Shown one piece after another: positions 17,817-26,710 of a DNA stretch of 64,000 bases (positions are counted from its first letter, which is position 1; every line of letters begins with the position of its first letter). The position numbers were made by a program, and so were the translations under genes. This DNA is from Jannaschia seohaensis. GTDB lineage: Bacteria; Pseudomonadota; Alphaproteobacteria; Rhodobacterales; Rhodobacteraceae. The DNA is taken from NCBI RefSeq assembly GCF_900116765.1, contig NZ_UETC01000014.1, positions 1-64,000 on the forward strand, read 5' to 3'. Below the pieces are notes generated by a model. The model was not told the DNA's origin. It worked only from the letters and a program-made list of their open reading frames with translations, and did not search any database.

Positions 17817-20126
17817 ATGATCCCCACAACTGTGAACTCACCCAACCCTTTGATTGACGGCAATCCCGACATCGCCGCCCTCGCGGATGGCCGGGCTGCG
17901 ATCGCCTATCAGTCTCGGCGTGCGGACGACGAGTTCGACATCATGCTCCGGCTGCGCGAGGCAGACGGAAGCCTGGGGCCAGAGACGCGGCTGGATGGCG
18001 ACTGGACGCGGGCGCGGGTGCCCGAAGCGACCACACTGAGCGATGGATCGATCCTGCTGACGTGGACCGCGGACGTGTCTTCGGCGGAGGGGCTCCGGTC
18101 TCAGGTGCTGGCCCAGCGCTTCGACGCAGAGACCGGGCTTGGCTTCTCGGGCGTGTTCGTCGTGGCCGACCGCGCCGTGGAGGCCGGGCGCTTCGTCGAC
18201 ATTTCCGTCACTGCTCGGCCCGAGGGCGGGTTCGTGGCGAACCTCACGCAGGAGGTCGACGCGGATACGGTCTTCGCAGTCGATCCCCGCTCGTCCAGAT
18301 TTCCCGACCGCTTCACCCGGGTCGAGTTCGACGCGGACGATGCGCTCTTCCCGTCTGAGACGGGAAGAGCGCACGAGATCCCGCTCGCGGATGGCGGTCG
18401 AGCGACGATCGCAAACATCAAAGCTTGGGACCAGGCGGATCGTGTCTTGATCGCTTCTCCGGATGATGAACCCTATTCCGGAATAAATTACGGTATTTTA
18501 CCGCGCTATGAGCGGAACCTGACCTGGGAGTACGTGGATACCAGCGATGACGGGGGCTGGCGGGTCCCGTTGCTCGTGGATGTCGATCGCCGCATCGTCG
18601 CACTCGACGACGGGACGGCCGTCCTGGTCGTCGACAACCCGATATTGTCGCCCGGGCCCAACTTCGCGTCGTTGCACGCCTTCATCCTGGATCGCGAGGA
18701 GCCGGCCTATTGGCAGGACTATAAGTACCCCGCGATCACGTTCATCCCCGAGGATCGCATCCGCCGAGAGCCGATGGAGTCCTATGACGTGGCCCCGCTC
18801 GACGGCGGGGGGTTCGCCGCCGTGTGGAGCGACGGCGCTGACATCCGTGCGCAGCTCTTCAACGCGGAGGGCGCCCCGATCGGGGACAACTACGTCGTCG
18901 CCGCCACAGACTTCCCCGAGGCCCGGCCTTCGGTTACGCAACTGAGCGACGGCGACCTTCTCTTCGGATGGCAGCAGAACCGGGACGGCGACGTCGACGT
19001 TCTCGCCCGCGAGGTGGCCTATACCGACATGGCTGAGGGCACCTATACCGTTGTCGGCGTGCCGTTCCTCGAGGTCGAGGGGGAAATCGTCGGGGTCCCG
19101 CGCGCGGAGGAGACCCTTCGCGCCGCGGGCGAGGTCGACACCAACTACGGGATCGCCGGCTTCGAGGCGCAGTGGTTCCGCCGGTTGCCGGAAAATTCCG
19201 AGTGGGAGGCGATCTCCGGCGCGACCGAGCTGACCTACACGCTGGGCGCCGCCGATATCGGCCACGTCATCAAGCTGGAGGGCACGGTCTTCGGCAAGAC
19301 CGGCCTTGAGACGCCCTTCCAGGAGGAGTTCCAGGCGGATGGGCAGCTGGCGGAGATCGGCCCGGCCGCGCAGGTCGTGCAGCGTGTCGTCGAGATCGAG
19401 GGCAGCGCCATGCCGGGCGCGACGCTGATGGCCCGGGCGATGCTCGTGGATCCGGACGGCCCCATCGTCGGCCCCTACTTCTATCAGTGGTTCCGCGACG
19501 ACGCGCCCATCCCTGGCGGGTTTCGCCCGACATACACGGTCACGCCCGATGACGCGGGCGCCGAACTCACGGTCACGATCCGGTTCGAGAGCGAGCCGGG
19601 CGAGCGGGAGACGGTCGAGGCGGAGCCGCTCAAGATCGCCGGAGACCCGAGCCCGGACGACGACCTAATCATCGGCAGTGACGGTGCCGATCGGCTCGAC
19701 GGCCTCGCGGGCGCGGATACGATCGACGGTGGCGGAGGCGACGACGTATTGATCGCGAATGGCGCGGACGTCATGACGGGCGGGTCCGGAGCCGACGTTT
19801 TCGCCTTCGTGCTCGGCGCGGATCCGGGACCAGCGCGGATCGCGGATTTTGTGTCGATCGGGCCCGAGGCTGATCGCATCGCCATCGACGACCGCTTCCT
19901 GGGTCTCGGCGATGGCTCGGTACAGCCGCGTCCGGTGTCCTGGCCGGAGATCCGCGATGCGCTCGCAGCGGCCCGGCTCGACTGGTCAGCAACCGACGCG
20001 TCGCGCACAGAGTTCGTCATGTCGCTCGAGATGGGTGGCTCGGCAGGCGCCGTTACAGTGGCGACGGTGGTGGGCGCGGACGGCGGTCCGATCGACCTCG
20101 GGCTGGAGAATGTCCTGATCTTCTGA
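17817..20126 (+). CDS. secreted RTX-like protein with Ig-like domains and calcium-binding repeats
   Basis: A 769-residue protein with no N-terminal signal peptide, probably exported by a type I secretion system. Residues 1-420 contain repeated ALADGR/LSDGS units (PDIAALADGRAAIAYQS; VTQLSDGDLLFGWQQ) that look like a beta-propeller. Two Ig-like domains follow (TYTLGAADIGHVIKL; FYQWFRDDAPIPGGF). Near residues 620-670 there are hemolysin-type nonapeptides (GADRLDGLAGADTIDGGGG, TGGSGADVFAF) and a serralysin-like C-terminal region. ATG 17817 follows AGGACAG. No secretion genes are nearby. As the only island cargo it may be an adhesin or enzyme; no catalytic motif was recognised. Confidence 0.78.
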   Translation: MIPTTVNSPNPLIDGNPDIAALADGRAAIAYQSRRADDEFDIMLRLREADGSLGPETRLDGDWTRARVPEATTLSDGSILLTWTADVSSAEGLRSQVLAQRFDAETGLGFSGVFVVADRAVEAGRFVDISVTARPEGGFVANLTQEVDADTVFAVDPRSSRFPDRFTRVEFDADDALFPSETGRAHEIPLADGGRATIANIKAWDQADRVLIASPDDEPYSGINYGILPRYERNLTWEYVDTSDDGGWRVPLLVDVDRRIVALDDGTAVLVVDNPILSPGPNFASLHAFILDREEPAYWQDYKYPAITFIPEDRIRREPMESYDVAPLDGGGFAAVWSDGADIRAQLFNAEGAPIGDNYVVAATDFPEARPSVTQLSDGDLLFGWQQNRDGDVDVLAREVAYTDMAEGTYTVVGVPFLEVEGEIVGVPRAEETLRAAGEVDTNYGIAGFEAQWFRRLPENSEWEAISGATELTYTLGAADIGHVIKLEGTVFGKTGLETPFQEEFQADGQLAEIGPAAQVVQRVVEIEGSAMPGATLMARAMLVDPDGPIVGPYFYQWFRDDAPIPGGFRPTYTVTPDDAGAELTVTIRFESEPGERETVEAEPLKIAGDPSPDDDLIIGSDGADRLDGLAGADTIDGGGGDDVLIANGADVMTGGSGADVFAFVLGADPGPARIADFVSIGPEADRIAIDDRFLGLGDGSVQPRPVSWPEIRDALAAARLDWSATDASRTEFVMSLEMGGSAGAVTVATVVGADGGPIDLGLENVLIF
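18341..18373. repeat. 33-bp perfect palindrome inside the RTX gene
   Basis: TGCGCTCTTCCCGTC at 18341-18355 is repeated as its exact reverse complement at 18359-18373, separated by TGA (out of frame). It encodes part of the propeller region (DALFPSETGRAHEIP). Fifteen perfectly paired bases with a 3-base loop are unusual within coding sequence. Confidence 0.9.
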
Positions 20127-20254
20127 CCGACCTTACGGATTACCTCAGGGCAGCAGTGCCTCTTTTCCTGGGTCTTGCATGTCCGAAGCCAGCGGACGTT
20201 GTCCGGCCTTTTTGCGCGGATCCCCTGAGGGACCGAGCGCCTCTTCGGACGGGC

Positions 20255-21760
20255 AAGCCTAGTGACCATCGTGTGGCGCAGGCAGTGAAACACAAGACCT
20301 TTCCCGCCTAGCTCAAGCTCCACAAGCAGGCGTTCGTTAAACCAGCGGCCCGCATTGCGGCCATATCCGTTTTGCCGTGAGTAAGTGAGCGTGGGGAAAA
20401 GGCGGGCATGCCCTTGTTCCCTCTGCGACCTGCAAAAGTCGAGGAAGCCTTCCTCCGCAAGTCTGTCATGTACTGGAACGCGGCGCTTTGATGACGCACT
20501 CTTGAGGCGCTTATTGTCATCACCGTCTGGCGTAACGTTGATGCACCATACTCCGTCTTTGAACTCGACGTCCTGGGTCTCTAGTTGAGCAATCTCATTG
20601 AGTCTCATCCCGGTGAACATGCCGATCAGCGCGGGCCACTTGTGTATATCCTTGCGGACAAGCCTGCTGTTGGGGTCGGTAAGGTTCGTGAAGATGAGCC
20701 GGAGTTGGTCGGCCGAGAAGGCCATTCGGCCTTCGCTGCTATTCCGGGATGTCCTTCTAATACGGAGGCCCTGAAACACGTTCTCGGAAGCATACCCATT
20801 GCTCAATGCCCAACTAAAGAAATGCTGCATGTGCCCCAGGTACACGTTAACTGTTCGCGCTGAGATGCGTTCAACTCCGGGCAGTTCGAGAATGGCGTCA
20901 AGCCGTAGGTCTCTCGTTTTCGGGTTCTTGCTGCGGTTCTTTGGTAGCTTCAATAGCGCAGCCTTCACTTCTTGCGCATCGGTCTTTGACATGAGTGCCG
21001 GTGCTTTGTGTTTCGTGAGTTCTCCCATAAGGGCCAATGCGTCCCTCTTCTCACTCTCGGTCTTGGCCGCCAGTCCGCCGGAACGCAGAACCTCTTCGAA
21101 GTATCTTGAGAGGACTTCGGAGAGTGGAAGATGATCCGGCGTCGCAGTGGCGTGTACGTCTTTCGTCGGGGCAGTCCCGTTCGCGGCGTGGGGCAACTGA
21201 TCGAGGCTGAGCGTGTCGAACTCTGCCGTATGCTCTAACGCTCGGGCTATGTACTCACGGTAGCCTTTATGTAGCTCAGTCACGAGCAACTCTGCGGCTC
21301 GTCCCTCGGGGACGTCTGGGACCCCTTGTTTAGCACAGAAGGCGCGTACAAGTTCGTCCCTGGTCTGGTACGGCGATAGGTCGAGCCAGTCTTGGATCGA
21401 CTCGCCAACGATGGCTTCGGAAGTCTTCAGGGATGCCAGTTCGATCCCCTCAACAGGTCCGGCATCCGCGCTCCGCGCGCGGAAGTGACGCAGCATCTCC
21501 GTGAAATGCTGCCGGACGTGTTCCCGCATGTCTTCATACCGCATAGCGCGGACCATTGGGTGGCCCAAGACCGCTCGTCCAGCCACCACGAGGCATCTTG
21601 CCCAGTCTCGGGCGGAGCTGGGTTCCCTCGTGCTTAGAGATACCTTGATATGCGTCCGCCGCTTCATCGGGTGGCGCGCTGGCGGAATCGGGAAGCGGAA
21701 GTAGAAGATGCCGTGTCTTGAGGCGTAGAGATAGGCTGCGAAGCGCACCGTGTGTCCCAC
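20255..21760 (-). pseudogene. tyrosine-type site-specific integrase lacking its C-terminal end
   Basis: The product begins with RFAAYLYASRHGIFYFRFPIP, the usual front of large proteobacterial tRNA-site integrases. It has a core-binding domain (about 190-300), TVNVYLGHMQHFFSWALSNG, the first catalytic arginine in FTGMRLNEIAQLE and the H-x-x-R box in HCLRHTMVTRLA. After that box (near 20255) similarity stops: the segment with the nucleophilic tyrosine is absent, and the frame runs on into low-complexity sequence antisense to the RTX gene, down to 19484. I mark it a pseudogene. It starts at GTG 21760, inside a subterminal repeat, 50 bases from tRNA-Tyr. Confidence 0.8.
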
Positions 21761-21775
21761 CGTTGTGGCCCACCG
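21755..21775. repeat. subterminal direct repeat, possible integrase arm site (right)
   Basis: Partner of 17476-17496 (18 of 21 bases). It overlaps the first codons of the integrase and lies 35 bases inside the tRNA-side att repeat, so binding here could also repress integrase expression. Inferred from position and similarity only. Confidence 0.5.
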
Positions 21776-21813
21776 GCGGACTCAGCAACCTAAGTCTCTG
21801 ATCTTTCTCAAAA

Positions 21814-21897
21814 TGGTGGGCGACCCTGGAATCGAACCAGGCGTGAGTCGCCTCGAGGGAGTTACAGTCCCCTGCCACACCTTGCGGCCTGTCGCCC
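21814..21897 (-). tRNA. tRNA-Tyr (GTA)
   Basis: The minus strand folds as an 84-nt class II tRNA with encoded CCA. The acceptor pairs GGGCGAC with GTCGCCC, the anticodon loop is CTGTAAC (anticodon GTA), there is a long variable arm, and the T-arm is CCTGG-TTCGATT-CCAGG with discriminator A. Its 3' end serves as the integration site of the adjacent island and was restored by the element. Confidence 0.97.
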
Positions 21898-22004
21898 ACT
21901 GCGGCGCGGCTTACCGACCTGACCGGGTGGGGTCAAGCGCTGTTGTGGCCGGAATTCGGACGCGCGATAGAGGGGCGAGCGGAAGCGGCCGATGGGACAA
22001 GGCA

Positions 22005-22793
22005 ATGGCGCAGAAACCCAAATGGGTCGTCGATAAGGAACGGGACCGGCGCGCGGCGGCGCAGGCGACTGTCTGGCTGTTCGGCCTGCATGCCGTGCGC
22101 GATGCGCTGGCCAACACGATGCGGGAGCGGCTGCGTCTGGTCCTGACGAAGAACGCCGCCGACCGGCTGGGCGAGGCGGTCTCCGCCTCGGGCATGACCC
22201 CCGAGATTGCCGACCCGCGCAAGTTCCCCGTGCCGCTCGATCCCGGCTCGGTCCATCAGGGCGCCGCGTTGGAGGTGAAGCCGCTCGATTGGGGCAAGCT
22301 GCGCGATCTGGCGCAGCCGGGGCAGGGGGCGCCGCTGCTGGTGCTGCTCGACCGGGTGACGGACCCGCATAATGTCGGCGCGATTCTCCGCTCGGCCGAG
22401 GTGTTCGGGGCCCGCGCGGTGATCGCGCCGACCCGCCATTCCGCCCCCGAGACCGGGGCGCTGGCCAAGACGGCCTCGGGCGCGCTGGAGCGGCAGCCCT
22501 ATCTGCGCGTCGGCAATCTGGGCGATGCGATGGAGACGCTGCGCGACCTGGGCTATCTCACCGTCGGGCTGGACGGAGAGGCGACCGAGACCCTGTCCGA
22601 AGCCGCCCCACAGCTACGGGACCGGCCCGTCGCGCTGGTGCTCGGCGCCGAGGGGCCCGGCCTGCGGGAGCGGACGCGCAGCCTCTGCGACCGGATGGTC
22701 CGGATCGATCCGGCCGGGGCGTTCGGATCGCTAAATGTCTCGAATGCGGCGGCGGTGGCGCTCTATGCCATGCGGGAGGGGCGCGATGCCTGA
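22005..22793 (+). CDS. rlmB: 23S rRNA 2'-O-methyltransferase, TrmH/SpoU family (RlmB-like)
   Basis: It methylates a ribose 2'-OH in 23S rRNA (G2251 in E. coli RlmB) using S-adenosylmethionine. The 262-residue protein has an N-terminal substrate-binding region (WLFGLHAVRDALAN) and the three knotted-fold SPOUT motifs: LLDRVTDPHNVGAILRSAE, ALVLGAEGPGLRE and SLNVSNAAAVALYAM. ATG 22005 follows GGGACAAGGCA; longer in-frame readings extend through the tRNA gene and are excluded. Its end overlaps the next gene by 8 bp. Confidence 0.9.
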   Translation: MAQKPKWVVDKERDRRAAAQATVWLFGLHAVRDALANTMRERLRLVLTKNAADRLGEAVSASGMTPEIADPRKFPVPLDPGSVHQGAALEVKPLDWGKLRDLAQPGQGAPLLVLLDRVTDPHNVGAILRSAEVFGARAVIAPTRHSAPETGALAKTASGALERQPYLRVGNLGDAMETLRDLGYLTVGLDGEATETLSEAAPQLRDRPVALVLGAEGPGLRERTRSLCDRMVRIDPAGAFGSLNVSNAAAVALYAMREGRDA

Positions 22794-23067
22794 CCTGAAG
22801 GTCGCCACCTGCTGCTATTGCGGCGCGCGCACCACCCTGCGCCCCACGGCGCAGGACGGGCATGGCCTAGCCTGCGGATCCTGCGGAGCGCCGCTCACGC
22901 GGATGAAGGCGCTGCGCCCCGAACAGGCCCAGGCCGCCGCGCGCCATCCGACCGCGCCCCATCCCATGCCAATGAAGCCCCCAAAGAAAAAGCGAAAGAA
23001 AAAGAAGAGCCTGTTCCATAAACTCGCGAAGGAGGTTTGGGACGAGATCGAGGAAATTTTCGACTGA
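22786..23067 (+). CDS. small zinc-ribbon-like conserved protein
   Basis: A 93-residue protein with two CxxC pairs (CCYCGARTTL and CGSCGAPLT) that could form a zinc ribbon, then a very basic run (PPKKKRKKKKSLFHK) and an acidic tail WDEIEEIFD. This layout recurs in Rhodobacteraceae as a conserved hypothetical protein. Overlap with rlmB suggests co-translation and a possible RNA-related role, which is inference. A rho-independent terminator follows at 23082. Confidence 0.7.
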   Translation: MPDLKVATCCYCGARTTLRPTAQDGHGLACGSCGAPLTRMKALRPEQAQAAARHPTAPHPMPMKPPKKKRKKKKSLFHKLAKEVWDEIEEIFD

Positions 23068-23081
23068 TCCGATCTCAGGGG

Positions 23082-23106
23082 GGCACGCCTTTCGAGGGTG
23101 CCTTTT
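23082..23106 (+). terminator. rho-independent terminator of the rlmB operon
   Basis: GGCACGCC-TTTCGA-GGGTGCC forms a stem with one mismatch and is followed by TTTT, 14 bases after the stop of the zinc-ribbon gene. Confidence 0.75.
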
Positions 23107-23590
23107 CTGACACCGCAGGCAAAACGAGAAACGAATTGGGCTTGGGGGCCGGGATGTCCGCAGGTAATGCGGTTTCGTGGAAGCGAAAAAAATCGTTTCG
23201 CCAAGGGAACGCCGCCGGGACTCGGGCGTTAACCCTTTGCCTGTAGAGGTCGGGCCTGGAACTCCCGGCTTCGGTTTACTGTCCCTCGTTCCAGACTTCG
23301 GCCCGCGTCCTTTTCGGCGCGGGCCGCTTTTTCTCCGAAATCCGAGCGCGGCAGTCCGGGTTTCGGCTCAGGGCTGCGGGCGCAGTCCTCGACCCCCCGA
23401 CACACCGCCGGGACAGCGCGTCTCGCCCGCGCTTTCACGCCTTTTCGCCTCCGTCCCGCATTGGCCCCGGCCCCCTGCCCATATTTTGGAGCCATCAATT
23501 GCTAAGGTAGTAGACGGACCACCGAATCTCTCGTAGCGTCAACCTCGTTCCCATGAGGGCCTGTTTGCAGGTTGGCCGTCGTGGGAATTC
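23107..23590. other. intergenic region with a second plus-strand terminator
   Basis: No protein gene is supported here. A second terminator lies at 23300-23331, although the rlmB operon already ends at 23106, so a short plus-strand transcript may arise between them (about 23110-23330). I could not match it to tmRNA, 4.5S or 6S RNA by eye. From 23332 to 23590 I see nothing recognisable. Confidence 0.4.
23300..23331 (+). terminator. rho-independent terminator without an upstream gene
   Basis: GGCCCGCG (23300-23307) pairs with CGCGGGCC (23318-23325) around a T-rich loop and is followed by GCTTTTT. It faces plus-ward and lies 230 bases beyond the nearest plus-strand gene. Confidence 0.7.
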
Positions 23591-23632
23591 GCAAGACGAC
23601 ACGATGGTTCCGCACCCGGAGTGTCGTCTTGC
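23591..23632. repeat. 12-bp perfect inverted repeat after hisE
   Basis: GCAAGACGACAC (23591-23602) and GTGTCGTCTTGC (23621-23632) are exact reverse complements separated by 18 bases, starting 5 bases beyond the hisE stop. It may act as a hairpin ending the hisFE transcript, though there is no T-run, or be a protein-binding site. Confidence 0.65.
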
Positions 23633-23637
23633 ACCCT

Positions 23638-23961
23638 TTATCGCTCCGAAGAACGCGACGCCTTTTCCGTTAGGCCCGAGACGCCCGAACGGCGGTCCAA
23701 CTCCGACAGAACCTCGTCGAGCGTCACGCCCCGGGCCGCCAGCATCACGCAGAGATGGAACAGGACGTCGGCGGCTTCCGAGGTGAGCGCGGCCTTGTCG
23801 CCTTTCACCGCCTCGATGATCGCCTCGACGGCCTCTTCCCCGAATTTCTCGGCGCATTTCTCCGGACCCTTCGCCAGCAGCCGCGCTGTCCAGCTTTCGT
23901 CGGGATCCGCATCGCGGCGGGCCTCCACGGTCTGCCAAAGCCGATCGAGCGGATGGGTCAT
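23638..23961 (-). CDS. hisE: phosphoribosyl-ATP diphosphatase
   Basis: HisE hydrolyses phosphoribosyl-ATP to phosphoribosyl-AMP in histidine synthesis. The 107-residue product carries the all-alpha nucleotide pyrophosphohydrolase motif: [13 protein letters not shown], then [19 protein letters not shown], with conserved acidic metal ligands. A stand-alone HisE, without fused HisI, is usual in alphaproteobacteria. Its ATG overlaps the hisF stop by 4 bp. Confidence 0.94.
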   Translation of the reverse strand: MTHPLDRLWQTVEARRDADPDESWTARLLAKGPEKCAEKFGEEAVEAIIEAVKGDKAALTSEAADVLFHLCVMLAARGVTLDEVLSELDRRSGVSGLTEKASRSSER

Positions 23962-24719
23962 TCGAGCCTCATGGGGACTCCGGCGGCCGCCATGTAGGCT
24001 TTGGCCTCGGCGATTGTGTAGGTGCCGAAATGAAATATGGAGGCCGCCAACACGGCCGATGCGCCGCCTTCGGTGACGCCTTCGACGAGGTGCTGCAGCG
24101 TGCCGACCCCGCCCGAGGCGATCACCGGGATCGGAACGGCGTCCGAGACGGCCCGGGTCAGGGGAATGTTGAACCCCGCCTTGGTGCCGTCCCGGTCCAT
24201 CGAGGTGAGCAGGATCTCCCCCGCGCCCTTCTGCGCGGCCGTCCGCGCGAAAGCCACGGCGTCGATCCCGGTGGGCTTGCGGCCGCCATGGGTGAAGATC
24301 TCCCACTTGCCCGGGGCCACGGTCTTCGCGTCGATGGCGCAGACGATGCATTGGCTGCCGAACTTGTCGGCGGCGCGGCTCAGCACGTCCGGGTCGGCCA
24401 CGGCCGCCGAGTTGAAGCTGACCTTGTCCGCGCCCGCCAGCAGCAGGTTGCGCACGTCCTCCACCGTCCGCACGCCGCCGCCGATGGTCAGCGGCATGAA
24501 GCAGGCCTCGGCCGTCCGCGTGGCCAGGTCGTACATCGTGCCGCGATTTTCATGCGTGGCGTGGATGTCGAGAAAGCAAAGCTCGTCCGCGCCCGCCGCG
24601 TCATAGGCGCGGGCGCTTTCGACCGGGTCGCCCGCGTCGATCAGATCGACGAAGTTGACGCCCTTGACCACGCGGCCATCGGCCACGTCGAGACAGGGGA
24701 TGATGCGCGTCTTCAGCAT
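23958..24719 (-). CDS. hisF: imidazole glycerol phosphate synthase, cyclase subunit
   Basis: HisF pairs with HisH to convert PRFAR and glutamine-derived ammonia into imidazole glycerol phosphate and AICAR. The 253-residue TIM barrel has catalytic D11 in [13 protein letters not shown] and the second aspartate in CAIDAK; phosphate-binding loops are [10 protein letters not shown] and [12 protein letters not shown]. The ATG at 24719 (MLKTRI) is the family start. It is followed by hisE with a 4-bp overlap and separated from hisA by a plus-strand monooxygenase. Confidence 0.96.
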   Translation of the reverse strand: MLKTRIIPCLDVADGRVVKGVNFVDLIDAGDPVESARAYDAAGADELCFLDIHATHENRGTMYDLATRTAEACFMPLTIGGGVRTVEDVRNLLLAGADKVSFNSAAVADPDVLSRAADKFGSQCIVCAIDAKTVAPGKWEIFTHGGRKPTGIDAVAFARTAAQKGAGEILLTSMDRDGTKAGFNIPLTRAVSDAVPIPVIASGGVGTLQHLVEGVTEGGASAVLAASIFHFGTYTIAEAKAYMAAAGVPMRLE

Positions 24720-24964
24720 GGGGTCCGTTTGCCTCGGGCCGAAGGGGCTGGCAAGGGCGGCGAAGCGCCCTCGGCACCGAGAGCGCCCGTCAGCGGGCTT
24801 TGGAGCCAGAGGCCGGCCCACCCGATGGCGCAGGGAGGGGCGGCGCTGCGCAGGATTTCGCGGTCCCCGCCTCGTTCTCGGCGCCCTGGAGCGACCGGAT
24901 CGCGGAATCTCGCGCCTGGCGAGCGGATCTGTGCCAGGATGGTCGCGCAGCGAGGGGGACGGCC

Positions 24965-26440
24965 ATGACCGACATGATACGGGAGACAGGGGCGGCAGAG
25001 CCCCGCTTCGACCTCTGCATCGTCGGGGCAGGGGCGTCCGGGCTCAACGCCCTATTCGCCGCGACACGGCACCTGCCCGCCGGCGCGCGGATCGCCCTTG
25101 TCGACAAGCGCGCGGCGCCAGGGGGCATGTGGAACGACGTCTACGACTTCGTGCGGCTGCACCAGGCGCATCCCATGTTCACCGTGGGCAATATCCCATG
25201 GCGGGGGAATGCCCCGCCGCACTACCTAGCTCGCGGCGACGAGGTGCTGGGGCATCTCGGGCATTGCCTCTCGGTGATCGAACGCAGCGCGGACGTGACG
25301 CGCCTCTTCGGCCATAGCTTCGTGGAGGCAGAGGAAGACGGCGCGGGCGTGACGGTGCATCTCGACGGACCGGGTGGGCCGAAGACCCTGCGCGCGGATC
25401 GCGCGATCCTGTCAAGCGGCTACGAGGTGGAGGCGCTGGACCCGCTGCCTCTGAGTTCCGGCGCGGTCCGATCGACCGCGCCGACGCGGCTCAGCGCCGA
25501 GGACAGCGACCCGCAGGCGCCGGTCTACGTGATCGGCGGCGGCAAGACCGGGATGGACACGTGCCATATGCTGATCGGCCGCCATCCGGGGCGGCGCGTG
25601 GTTCTACTCAACGGGAACGGGGTGGCGTTCGGCGTGCGCGAAATCACGACGCCCCGGGGGCTGGCGCGGTGGTGGCGCGGCACGCCCATCGCCAAGATCT
25701 TCAAGGAGATCTCGCTGGCTTATGACGGCACGAACGCGCGGGAGGTGATCGACGGCCCGGCGGGCCGCTACGTCCATTCGCTCGACGGCCAGGCGCGCAA
25801 CTTCCTGTTCGGCATCTTGTCGCGCGAGGAGATGACGACGATCCGCAACGGGCTGAGCGAGGTGATCCAGGACCATCTGGTCGACGTGATCGACGGCGCG
25901 GACGGGCCCGAGATGAAGCTCCGCTCCGGGGCGTCGCGGGGGATCGAGCCTGGCGCGCTCGTGGTCAACTGCACGGGCCATCTGTTGCGGGGCGCTTTGC
26001 CGCCGGCACCGGATTACCTCTCGGAGGGTGGCCGGATCCTGCGGATCACGCCGCGCTCCGCCGTCCACTTCCTCTCGACCGTCTCGGCCTATTTCCTCAC
26101 GCATCTTTGGTATTACGGAAAGCTCCCGCATCCGGACATTCATGCTTGCGACTTCGCAGCGGTGTTTCAGCACGACCGGGAGCTGGCCCGCGTCCTGGGC
26201 GTCGTCGTCTCATTCCAGACGCAATGCGCCTTGGTCCCGAGCCTGCCGTTCAAGGTGTTCGACGAATGCGGACTGGACTTGAACCGGTGGTATCCGCTGC
26301 CGCGCCGCGTACCGATTCTGATCGATCTCAAGCGCAACGGCCCCGCCTATGTCGCGCATTGCCAGACCGTGCTCGATCGGGTCGCGGCCCAGACCGGCCT
26401 GCGGATCGGGCCGTTGATGCCCCGCCCGGTCCCGGCCTGA
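24965..26440 (+). CDS. FAD-dependent NAD(P)-binding monooxygenase-like protein
   Basis: A 491-residue flavoprotein with two Rossmann sites: [13 protein letters not shown] near residues 21-33 for FAD and [14 protein letters not shown] near 182 for NAD(P). The spacing resembles class B flavin monooxygenases and CzcO-type proteins. The FxGxxxHxxxW signature of classical FMOs is not evident, so the reaction is uncertain. It lies on the opposite strand between hisA and hisF. ATG 24965 follows GAGGGGGAC; upstream in-frame sequence is Arg/Pro-rich and not coding-like. Confidence 0.75.
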   Translation: MTDMIRETGAAEPRFDLCIVGAGASGLNALFAATRHLPAGARIALVDKRAAPGGMWNDVYDFVRLHQAHPMFTVGNIPWRGNAPPHYLARGDEVLGHLGHCLSVIERSADVTRLFGHSFVEAEEDGAGVTVHLDGPGGPKTLRADRAILSSGYEVEALDPLPLSSGAVRSTAPTRLSAEDSDPQAPVYVIGGGKTGMDTCHMLIGRHPGRRVVLLNGNGVAFGVREITTPRGLARWWRGTPIAKIFKEISLAYDGTNAREVIDGPAGRYVHSLDGQARNFLFGILSREEMTTIRNGLSEVIQDHLVDVIDGADGPEMKLRSGASRGIEPGALVVNCTGHLLRGALPPAPDYLSEGGRILRITPRSAVHFLSTVSAYFLTHLWYYGKLPHPDIHACDFAAVFQHDRELARVLGVVVSFQTQCALVPSLPFKVFDECGLDLNRWYPLPRRVPILIDLKRNGPAYVAHCQTVLDRVAAQTGLRIGPLMPRPVPA

Positions 26441-26449
26441 CAGGCCCGC

Positions 26450-26710
26450 TCAGCGCGTCCGCGACAGGCCCACGGCGAGGAAGACCGCGACCCCCAGAAG
26501 CAGCGGCAGCGCCGTGTCCCAGCCCATACCGGTCAGGTCGCGCACCAGCTGTCCCGTCTCGTCCAGGCAGGGCCAGGCCCAGCCGGGCCACCACGCCGTT
26601 GGCGGGCGGCAGGCGAAAGCGTCGGCCAGAACCCGGCCCGTGCCCCAGGTGACGAGCCCCGTCACCACCCCCGCAAGCGCCGCAACCAGAAGGCGCGGCG
26701 GCCGCCTCAT
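26450..26710 (-). CDS. small two-helix membrane protein
   Basis: An 86-residue protein with two hydrophobic segments ([19 protein letters not shown] and [16 protein letters not shown]) flanking a loop with two cysteines and several tryptophans. No family recognised. Its start overlaps the hisA stop by 4 bp, so it is co-translated with hisA. Its stop is 9 bases from the convergent monooxygenase stop. Confidence 0.65.
   Translation of the reverse strand: MRRPPRLLVAALAGVVTGLVTWGTGRVLADAFACRPPTAWWPGWAWPCLDETGQLVRDLTGMGWDTALPLLLGVAVFLAVGLSRTR

Larger units (their letters stand above)
17392..21830. mobile_element. small genomic island integrated in tRNA-Tyr
   Basis: A 20-bp direct repeat (17392-17411 and 21811-21830) bounds 4.4 kb. 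The right copy is the 3' end of the intact tRNA-Tyr plus three A. The left copy is an orphan acceptor/T-arm fragment. A tyrosine-integrase gene starts 50 bases from the tRNA and points into the island, the standard layout for integrative elements. Cargo is a single RTX-like gene. The integrase part looks less GC-rich than the flanks by eye. The integrase lacks its C-terminal end, so the element is probably immobile. Confidence 0.85.

Noticed and set aside
19484-20254. Continuation of the integrase frame to 19484
   Set aside because: The residues are low-complexity Ser/Pro/Ala and antisense to the well-supported RTX gene; no integrase motifs occur there.
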